Positions 1 through 5,066 of a stretch of 7,065 bases of DNA are shown piece by piece. Source of the stretch: Chloroflexota bacterium (lineage in GTDB: Bacteria > Chloroflexota > Anaerolineae > 4572-78 > J111); NCBI GenBank assembly GCA_003695455.1, contig RFJF01000480.1:1-7065 (forward strand), in the 5' to 3' direction. The notes under the pieces are model-generated. The model made no database searches. It was not told the origin of the DNA and worked only from the letters and a program-made list of their open reading frames with translations. Numbering within the stretch: position 1 is the first letter of the stretch; every line of letters begins with the position of its first letter. Made by a program: the position numbers and the translations under genes.

Positions 1-88
1 CCCCGATATTGTTTGTGTATGATTATAGCCGCAAAAATCGCCGATGCGTAATGACCGGCGTAAAATCTCCACCAACCTGCCGGCGGCA

Positions 89-117
89 TTGCTTCAATTT
101 GCCCCGTTTGATATAAT
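89..117 (+). promoter_or_regulatory. Extended -10 promoter for the plus-strand gene series
   Basis: TTGCTT at 89-94 (three of six matches to TTGACA), a 17-bp spacer, and a perfect TATAAT at 112-117 preceded by TG at 109-110, so the -10 is of the extended type. The expected start point is near 124, which falls in the first heptamer of the repeat array that follows. This is a sequence-only prediction, but the perfect extended -10 immediately before the first gene makes it convincing. Confidence 0.75.
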
Positions 118-121
118 CCGT

Positions 122-190
122 GCGAATAGCGAATAGCGAATAGCGAATAGCGAATAGCGAATAGCGAATAGCGAATAGCGAATAGCGAAT
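122..190. repeat. Heptanucleotide tandem array (GCGAATA)9 plus a partial copy
   Basis: Nine perfect copies of GCGAATA occupy 122-184. A tenth copy, GCGAAT, follows at 185-190 and its seventh base is G instead of A. That single change creates the ATG at 189-191. The array starts four bases after the -10 element and fills almost the whole predicted 5' leader. Because 7 is not a multiple of 3, the TAG in each unit falls in all three plus-strand frames every 21 nt, so nothing can be translated through the array on that strand. The minus strand has no stops and reads as a repeated YSLFAIR peptide, which is a spurious ORF. There is no Shine-Dalgarno-like sequence in the array. Confidence 0.97.
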
Positions 191-1217
191 GACCACCGAC
201 GTTAAACGAAGAATGGCTCTGGGCGCGGCGCTGGCGGTGCTGGTGCTGATTGGCCTGCTGCTGTACGGCGATATCCGCGAGATGAGCCGGCTGGTGCAGG
301 AGTTTGATTGGCGGCTGATGCCCGCCATTTTTGGGTTGACCGTGCTCAACTATGCGTTGCGCTCGGTGCGGTTTCACTACTACCTGCGAGAAGTTGGCGT
401 GCGTAACATTTCGCTGTGGACCAGCATCCGGGTCTTCATTGGCGGATTTTCGCTGACGCTCACGCCCGGCAAGGTGGGCGAACTGATCAGGCTGCTGTGG
501 CTCAAAAATATTGCCAACGCCAACCCGGCCACGGCCGCCCCCTCGATTGTGGTAGACCGGGTGATTGACGGCCTGGCAATGGCTCTGCTGGCCGCGCTGG
601 GGTTGCTGGCCTACCCCCAATACTGGCCGGCCGTGGGGTTCATTATGACCGTGCTGCTGGTTGGGGTGGTGGTGGTGCAAATCAGGCCGCTGGCGCTGTG
701 GCTGCTGGCGCTGGGCGAACGCTTGCCGCTGGTCTCAAAAATTGCGCATCACCTGCACGCTTTGTACGAAAGCACCTACCAACTGTTGCGCCCCAAAAAT
801 TTTTTGGTGGGGTTGGGTGTGGGGCTGCTGGCCTGGATTGCCGAAGGGCTGGCCTTTTACTGGGTGCTGGTGGGGCTGGGGGTGCCGGAAGCGATGCAGG
901 TGGCGCTGCTGTCAATTTTCACGCTGGCCGTTGGCTCGTTGATTGGCGGCGCGTCGAGTTTGCCCGGCGGGTTGGGCGCCACAGAAGCATCAATGACCGG
1001 CATTTTACAGGTGGTCCTGGGCCTGTCAGAAGCGATGGCAGCCACCGCCACGCTCATCATCCGTTTTTTTACGCTGTGGTCCGGCGTGGGGCTGGGCGTG
1101 CTGATTGTACTCATCTGGCGAAAAATGCTGTTTGGCTACGGCAACAACCAACCCAACGTTGCGGACCAGCCATCATCCGGCGTTGATTTGAATCTTCAGA
1201 AAAAGGTGGGCCGTTAA
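189..1217 (+). CDS. Flippase-like integral membrane protein (LPG synthase TM-region family), copy 1
   Basis: A 342-residue polytopic membrane protein with about eight hydrophobic segments. It matches the lysylphosphatidylglycerol synthase TM-region / AglD-type flippase-like family. Family-like motifs are TPGKVGE at about 92-98, DRVID at 123-127 and SLPGGLGATE at 257-266. The soluble aminoacyl-transferase domain of MprF is absent, so lysyl-PG synthesis is unlikely. Members of this size are usually tied to lipid-linked sugar transport or modification, but the substrate cannot be read from sequence. The tail after residue 315 is hydrophilic. The ATG at 189 is the first possible start because an in-frame TAG lies at 183-185. 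It has no visible ribosome-binding site and sits on the edge of the heptamer array. The in-frame ATG at 213 (Met9) is a plausible alternative. The stop is immediately followed by the next ATG, so the genes are probably co-transcribed. Confidence 0.9.
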   Translation: MTTDVKRRMALGAALAVLVLIGLLLYGDIREMSRLVQEFDWRLMPAIFGLTVLNYALRSVRFHYYLREVGVRNISLWTSIRVFIGGFSLTLTPGKVGELIRLLWLKNIANANPATAAPSIVVDRVIDGLAMALLAALGLLAYPQYWPAVGFIMTVLLVGVVVVQIRPLALWLLALGERLPLVSKIAHHLHALYESTYQLLRPKNFLVGLGVGLLAWIAEGLAFYWVLVGLGVPEAMQVALLSIFTLAVGSLIGGASSLPGGLGATEASMTGILQVVLGLSEAMAATATLIIRFFTLWSGVGLGVLIVLIWRKMLFGYGNNQPNVADQPSSGVDLNLQKKVGR

Positions 1218-1847
1218 ATGCACCGCAAATCGTTGCTGTCGCTGAAACACGCAGTTAAACATTTGCCACCCCGCAAAAAGTGGGATACCCGCTACGCGGC
1301 GCTGCACCCGGCGGCGCGGCTGGAACCCAGCCCGTTTGTGCAGGCCAGCCTGCCCCGTCTGCCGGCCGGCGGCCCGGCGCTCGATATTGCCGCCGGAGCC
1401 GGGCGACATTCGCTGGCGCTGGCCCGGCGGGGATTTGTGGTGGATGCGGTGGACATCTCGTGGCAGGGATTGCGGCTGGCGCAGCAGCGCGCCGCAACCA
1501 CCGGCCTGTCTGACCGGGTGCGCTGCATTGTGGGCGATGTTGAACACGGCTGGCTGCCGCGACAAAACTACGCCGTAATTCTGGTTTCTTATTTTTTGTA
1601 CCGGCCGCTTTTCCCGCTCATCCACGAGCGGCTGCTGCCCGGCGGCTGGCTCATCTACGAGACCTTTACCCTGACCCAGCTTGACCAGCCGTACCACCCC
1701 GGCTCGACGCGGGAAGAGTTCTACCTGCGGCCCAACGAACTGCGCCATGCTTTTGCCGGGTTGACCGTAGTTACCTATCACGAAGGCCGGCATCAGGATC
1801 GGTTTACCGCCCAACTGCTGGCCCGCAAACCGGAGCGCGCCCCATGA
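1218..1847 (+). CDS. Class I SAM-dependent methyltransferase (TehB-like fold)
   Basis: A 209-residue soluble protein with the Rossmann methyltransferase pattern. Motif I is LDIAAGAGRHSLALA (about 55-69). An acidic strand end, VDAVDIS (75-81), should hold the ribose hydroxyls of SAM. GDVEH (106-110) is the motif III region, and LLPGGWLIYETF (139-150) is the usual post-motif strand. The WDTRY near residue 22 and the YFLYRPLFP to YETF stretch resemble a group of small methyltransferases often labelled tellurite resistance/TehB-like. The methyl acceptor is unknown, and tellurite resistance should not be assumed. The ATG directly follows the upstream TAA, with AGGTGG at 1204-1209 eight bases before it. 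The last four bases overlap the next gene (ATGA), indicating translational coupling. Confidence 0.9.
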   Translation: MHRKSLLSLKHAVKHLPPRKKWDTRYAALHPAARLEPSPFVQASLPRLPAGGPALDIAAGAGRHSLALARRGFVVDAVDISWQGLRLAQQRAATTGLSDRVRCIVGDVEHGWLPRQNYAVILVSYFLYRPLFPLIHERLLPGGWLIYETFTLTQLDQPYHPGSTREEFYLRPNELRHAFAGLTVVTYHEGRHQDRFTAQLLARKPERAP

Positions 1848-2065
1848 TTGACCCAACAGATATTCGCGTGGGAGATGTGGTGCGTATGCGCAAGCCTCAT
1901 CCCTGCGGCGGCACAGACTGGCGCGTGGTACGGTTAGGCACAGATATTGGCCTGGTATGCCAAACCTGCGCCCGCAAAGTTTATATTCCGCGCGGGCAAT
2001 TTGTTAAACGGGTCAAACTACGGCTCGAGCGCGGGCCAGAGGTGCCGCCGCTGCCTTCGGTCTGA
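1844..2065 (+). CDS. DUF951 family protein, possible zinc-binding
   Basis: A 73-residue protein that matches the small DUF951 family (PF06107; the YyzM type in Bacillus). The family signature is visible: GDVVRMRKPHPCGGTDWRVV (10-29), then RLGTDIGLVCQTC (30-42) and a basic tail VKRVKLRL. His19, Cys21, Cys39 and Cys42 (HPCG followed by CxxC) could form a metal site. The function of the family is unknown. Its small size, basic charge and strand-rich look suggest nucleic-acid or ribosome binding, but this is speculation. GGAG at 1832-1835 lies eight bases before the ATG. The start overlaps the methyltransferase stop by four bases. The residues after about position 62 are probably an unstructured tail. 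Confidence 0.88.
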   Translation: MIDPTDIRVGDVVRMRKPHPCGGTDWRVVRLGTDIGLVCQTCARKVYIPRGQFVKRVKLRLERGPEVPPLPSV

Positions 2066-2097
2066 TGCCGTTGCCGGTAACTTCTCTGCTGTCATCT

Positions 2098-2126
2098 TTT
2101 ACTATCGCGCCTGAATATGGTAAAAT
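2098..2126 (+). promoter_or_regulatory. Internal promoter before the four-helix membrane protein
   Basis: TTTACT at 2098-2103 (four of six), a 17-bp spacer, and TAAAAT at 2121-2126 (five of six) with TG at 2118-2119, an extended -10. The predicted start point is near 2133, about 58 nt before the ATG at 2191. The local sequence is more AT-rich than the flanking genes. This element argues that the open frame upstream of 2191 is not coding and that the glycosyltransferase half of the cluster can be expressed independently. Confidence 0.65.
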
Positions 2127-2190
2127 TGCAAAGCTTGAGCGCAACTCTACTTTATTCACTATCCCTGCGCATTCAGTACTGGTGTTTCAA

Positions 2191-2592
2191 ATGGATGAAA
2201 AAGAACAACGATCGTCCTGGGTAGCCTTTGGGCTTTTTTATTTTGTGCTGATTGTAATTATAACCATTTTGGATATGGTGAACGGTGTGTTCCGGCTGTA
2301 CTACTGGGGCGCGCAGATTGTTATTATTACCATTGGTGTGGGCATATTTGTGGTTATTGGCACCTGGCTGCCAGACCTGTCTGCCTCTCGCGGTGTATTA
2401 ATTGCCTTTACCGTAGGAATTTTGACTATCATTCCGGCGGTGTTGATGGGGCTTGGCCCCATTCCCGGGCTGTGGCCTCAATATTTTTATATTGCTTTTG
2501 GTATGGCCGCCGGAAGTTTTCTGACATTTCTTTTTCTCAAGTTTTTTAAAAAAGTGGATAAACGAGACCAGTTAAAGCGGAAAAGTGACTAA
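2191..2592 (+). CDS. Small four-helix integral membrane protein, unknown function
   Basis: A 133-residue protein from the ATG at 2191, with four hydrophobic segments at about 10-28, 40-60, 68-88 and 98-119, and a strongly basic tail (KKVDKRDQLKRK). I do not recognise the family. The frame is open further up, to an ATG at 2065 that overlaps the DUF951 stop, giving 175 residues. I prefer 2191 because a good extended -10 promoter lies inside the extra stretch and because those 42 residues look low-quality and non-membrane. A weak GGTG lies six bases before 2191. The gene overlaps the glycosyltransferase start by eight bases, suggesting coupling. A partner role in membrane glycolipid or polysaccharide assembly is inferred from position only. 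Confidence 0.75.
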   Translation: MDEKEQRSSWVAFGLFYFVLIVIITILDMVNGVFRLYYWGAQIVIITIGVGIFVVIGTWLPDLSASRGVLIAFTVGILTIIPAVLMGLGPIPGLWPQYFYIAFGMAAGSFLTFLFLKFFKKVDKRDQLKRKSD

Positions 2593-3556
2593 CGTGACGG
2601 AGAATCAACAACCAGTCATCAAGTGCAGCGTGGGCATTACCGCCCACAATGAAGAAGCCAACATCGGCCAGATTTTGCAGGCCATGCTGGACCAGCGGCT
2701 GCACACGGTTGAAATTGCAGAAATTATTGTGGTGGCCTCCGGTTGCACAGACAGCACCGTTGATATTGTGCAGGAATTTGTTAATTTTGACCCGCGCATT
2801 CAATTACACGTGCAGGAAAAACGCGAAGGCAAAACCAGCGCCATCAACATTTTTTTGAAACATGCCACTCACGATGTCTGCGTGCTGGAAAGCGGCGATA
2901 CCGTACCGCATGAAGATGCCATTGAAAATATGGTGCGCATGTTTCATGACCCGGCCGTGGGCATGACCGGCGCCCACAAAGTACCCGTTAACACCCCCGA
3001 ACACGTCATCGGTTTTTTATCGCATTTGCGGCTGAAAATGGAACATCAACTCTGCCTTGAAATTCCCCGCTTGGGCGAACTGATTGCCTTCCGCAAGGTG
3101 TTTGACCAAATCCCCCCCGATGTAGCTATGGACGAAGCCTTTGTGGAGGCGCTGGTGATTCGGCGGGGGTTGCAGGTGCGCTACGCCCCCGATGCCGTGG
3201 TCTTTAACATGGGGCCGGAAACCCTGGGCGATTTTGTGAAACAGCGACGCCGTAACCATGCCGGTCATCTTTATTTAAAATCCAAATACGGCTACGAGGT
3301 TTCCAGTATGGGCGGCACCCGGCTGGCAAAGCTGGCCTTTGAAGAAATCTGGGGCGCGCTGCGCCTGATCTGGATTTTGTTTGCCCTGGCTCTCATCGAA
3401 GGCTATTCTCGGCTGCTGGGCTGGTACGATTTTAAGTTCCGCAAGCGCACCCACGTGGTGTGGGATATTGCCTGGACCACCAAAGAAGTGAAACGTTCGG
3501 TTGACACGCAGGGCATCAATATTACCTCGCCGCACCTGCCGGCCAAGCGTGAATAA
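2585..3556 (+). CDS. Family 2 glycosyltransferase, membrane-anchored
   Basis: A 323-residue GT-A-fold glycosyltransferase (GT2). The nucleotide-sugar fold begins at KCSVGITAHNEEANIG (13-28). IIVVASGCTDST lies at 47-58 and EKREGKTSAIN at 78-88. ESGDT at 102-106 is in the DxD position, with one acidic residue replaced: Asp105 is kept and the first position is Ser103. AMDEAF (181-186) probably carries the catalytic acid, and KQRRRNHAGH (219-228) matches the QxxRW-type region of processive GT2 enzymes. A hydrophobic stretch at about 256-275 may be a membrane anchor. The protein lacks the multiple helices of cellulose or hyaluronan synthases, so it probably transfers a sugar to a membrane lipid acceptor. 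It starts with GTG at 2585 (GTG at 2594 is possible), neither with a strong ribosome-binding site, and overlaps the upstream gene. Donor and acceptor are unknown. Confidence 0.88.
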   Translation: MTNVTENQQPVIKCSVGITAHNEEANIGQILQAMLDQRLHTVEIAEIIVVASGCTDSTVDIVQEFVNFDPRIQLHVQEKREGKTSAINIFLKHATHDVCVLESGDTVPHEDAIENMVRMFHDPAVGMTGAHKVPVNTPEHVIGFLSHLRLKMEHQLCLEIPRLGELIAFRKVFDQIPPDVAMDEAFVEALVIRRGLQVRYAPDAVVFNMGPETLGDFVKQRRRNHAGHLYLKSKYGYEVSSMGGTRLAKLAFEEIWGALRLIWILFALALIEGYSRLLGWYDFKFRKRTHVVWDIAWTTKEVKRSVDTQGINITSPHLPAKRE

Positions 3557-3574
3557 TCTCCTGATAGTGAATCA

Positions 3575-4633
3575 ATGAAAGACAAGCTGATTACGCTGTT
3601 GAAAATTGCCATCAGCCTGGGGTTGATGGCCTATCTTTTTTATCGCTTTTTGTCGGACCCCGCCGACCGGGCGGTGCTGGTAGAAACGCTGACCACGGCC
3701 AACTACGCCTGGTTGCTGCTGGCGCTGCTGCTGTTTGAAGCCGCTATTGTGGTAAACGCCGTAAAATGGTATGTGCTGCTGCGGGCGCAGGGCGTGCCGG
3801 TGCCGCTGATTGCCCTGACCAATTACACCTTTGTGGGCTTCTTTTTTAACAACTTTTTGCCGGCCAACGTAGGCGGCGATGTGATGCGCGGCTTTGGCGT
3901 GGCCCGCTACACCGAGCGCAATGCCGACGCTGCCGTTTCGGTGGTGGTAGACCGCATCATCGGGTTGATGGGCTACATGGTCAGCGCGGTGGTGGCGGCG
4001 CTGATTGTGGTGCGTATTGTTTCGGAGACCGGCCAGTTGGGCGGCGTGCCGGCCAGCCCGGCCCTGGTTGAAAACCTGACCCAGGTTGAAATTGTGGCGG
4101 TGCTGGGCACACTGTTTATTGTGGGCGTGTTTGCCATGATGCTCAGCGACCGGCTGCGGGAACTCATTGGCCGCCTGTTTGACATCAAATTCCTCAAACC
4201 GCTGGCCCCCATCTACCGGCAACTTTCCAACGCTTTTGGCGCCTACCGAACCCAGTACCGCGCCCTGTTTCAGGCATTTTTGCTGGGTGTGGCTAATATT
4301 GTGCTGACCAGCCTGGTAGATATTGCCATTGTGGCCGGATTGCACGGCACCATCCCGCCGCTGTACATTTTTCTGTTCAACCCGATTATTGCGGTAGTGC
4401 TGATTGCGCCCATCAGCATTGGCGGGTTGGGAACAATGTCGGTGCTGTACGTCTACTTTTACGGATTGGTGGGTGTGCCGGCCACGCTGGCCTTTGCGTT
4501 ATCACTGGTGAAACAGTTGGTGATTTACGTGGGCAGTTTACCCGGCGGAGTGCTGTGGCTGCGCAGTCGTGAGGCAGTCAAACAGCAAGCCGAGCGCCGC
4601 CGCGACGATGCCGAAGCCGGTAACGCATTTTAG
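3575..4633 (+). CDS. Flippase-like integral membrane protein (LPG synthase TM-region family), copy 2
   Basis: A 352-residue polytopic protein of the same family as the first gene, but clearly diverged from it. NNFLPANVGGDVMRG at 92-106 and VVDRIIGL at 124-131 are classic family motifs. The C-terminal half has ISIGGLGTMSVLY (281-293) and SLPGG (321-325) followed by a charged tail. As with copy 1, the MprF catalytic domain is missing. It lies 18 bp after the glycosyltransferase stop and is probably the last gene of the transcript. Pairing with a GT2 enzyme supports a role in lipid-linked sugar transfer or translocation, though the family also contains proteins with no assigned activity. The ATG at 3575 has only a weak upstream purine signal. 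Confidence 0.92.
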   Translation: MKDKLITLLKIAISLGLMAYLFYRFLSDPADRAVLVETLTTANYAWLLLALLLFEAAIVVNAVKWYVLLRAQGVPVPLIALTNYTFVGFFFNNFLPANVGGDVMRGFGVARYTERNADAAVSVVVDRIIGLMGYMVSAVVAALIVVRIVSETGQLGGVPASPALVENLTQVEIVAVLGTLFIVGVFAMMLSDRLRELIGRLFDIKFLKPLAPIYRQLSNAFGAYRTQYRALFQAFLLGVANIVLTSLVDIAIVAGLHGTIPPLYIFLFNPIIAVVLIAPISIGGLGTMSVLYVYFYGLVGVPATLAFALSLVKQLVIYVGSLPGGVLWLRSREAVKQQAERRRDDAEAGNAF

Positions 4634-4684
4634 ATGCAGGTGGGGCCAAGGCCAAAGCCGCTCAGAAGTACCTGAAAACTTCGC

Positions 4685-4930
4685 TCAACTTTCCCCAAAA
4701 GTTACAAAAACTTTCCTATTTCTTTTGCCGCCGGGTGTCTCTTTCCTGTTCACGCGCTCAATCCAATTCAACACATTCCCCCGCACATACAAATACGGCG
4801 GCTCCGACTCTACCGGAACAACGCTCAGGAACGTGCCACTTTCGGGCGCGTACCACCGCGCCTGGAGATTTTTGGGAAAGTGTTGGGGGATGAGAGAAGC
4901 AATCAACCGTTCAACCCGGCCTGCCGGCAA
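4685..4930 (-). CDS. Doubtful small ORF, possible gene remnant
   Basis: An 81-codon frame on the minus strand that would start at TTG. The middle part (RVERLIASLIPQHF, then ARWYAPESGTFLSVV and YLYVRGNVLNWIERV) looks more protein-like than a random frame, and its third positions are GC-rich like the neighbouring genes. The last 20 codons are AT-rich and lysine/arginine-rich. The frame stays open upstream into the 21-bp repeats, where it reads FGRNLDS per unit until a TAA near 5025, with no ATG. No family is recognised and there is no good ribosome-binding site. It may be a decayed fragment, a real small protein downstream of rnj, or chance. Confidence 0.25.
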   Translation of the reverse strand: MPAGRVERLIASLIPQHFPKNLQARWYAPESGTFLSVVPVESEPPYLYVRGNVLNWIERVNRKETPGGKRNRKVFVTFGES

Positions 4931-4960
4931 ACGCTGCTTGCCACAGCTATGCTTGTGTTT

Positions 4961-5044
4961 TAAATTTCTTCCGAAGGAATCTAAATTTCTTCCGAAGGAA
5001 TCTAAATTTCTTCCGAAGGAATTTTATTTTCTTCCGAAGAATTT
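4961..5044. repeat. Four tandem 21-bp repeats with a partial dyad core
   Basis: Copies 1 and 2 (4961-4981, 4982-5002) are identical. Copy 3 (5003-5023) differs only in its last base. Copy 4 (5024 to about 5044) is degenerate and one base shorter. The shared core is TTCTTCCGAAGGAA, in which CTT and AAG can pair. Copy 4 carries the cleaner dyad TTCTT-CCG-AAGAA (5029-5041) followed by TTTT, and on the minus strand it contains C(UUCG)G, a stable tetraloop sequence. The unit length is a multiple of three, so the frames on both strands stay in register through the exact copies (KFLPKES on the plus strand, FGRNLDS on the minus). There are no spacers, so it is not a CRISPR array. Confidence 0.93.
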
Positions 5045-5045
5045 T
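5029..5045 (+). terminator. Weak candidate terminator after the plus-strand genes
   Basis: A TTCTT/AAGAA stem with a CCG loop (5029-5041) is followed directly by TTTT (5042-5045). The stem is short and AT-rich and lies about 400 bp beyond the last plus-strand stop, so intrinsic termination here would be weak at best. Confidence 0.25.
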
Positions 5046-5066
5046 GGGGTGGGTAGCCTGACCCGG

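Larger units (their letters stand above)
4634..5066. other. Convergent intergenic region with repeats, no confident gene
   Basis: This 433-bp gap lies between two genes that end towards each other. It contains alternating arms AACTTT, AAAGTT and AACTTT (4687-4714) that can pair in two ways, a doubtful minus-strand ORF (4685-4930), a 21-bp tandem repeat block (4961-5044), and a GTAGCC/GGCTAC inverted repeat (5053-5070) that spans the RNase J stop codon. I see no classic GC-rich stem followed by a U-run for either transcript. The best candidate for plus-strand termination is the small TTCTT/AAGAA stem at 5029-5041 followed by TTTT. Confidence 0.7.

Noticed and set aside
23..349. Minus-strand ORF with a repeated YSLFAIR peptide
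   Set aside because: It is produced by the stop-free minus strand of the heptamer array and overlaps the first membrane-protein gene. No ribosome-binding site or family is seen.
189..1217. Lysylphosphatidylglycerol synthase (MprF)
   Set aside because: Only the membrane part of the family is present. The C-terminal aminoacyl-transferase domain needed for that reaction is missing, here and in the second copy.
1173..1856. 227-codon minus-strand ORF opposite the methyltransferase
   Set aside because: The plus strand holds a methyltransferase with all expected motifs. The antisense frame is Gly/Gln/Arg-rich and has no recognisable domain.
3572..4345. 257-codon minus-strand ORF opposite the second flippase-like gene
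   Set aside because: It is His/Gln/Asn-rich and antisense to a gene with clear family motifs, so it is a shadow.
4961..5044. CRISPR array
   Set aside because: The repeats are directly adjacent with no unique spacers, and no cas genes are present.
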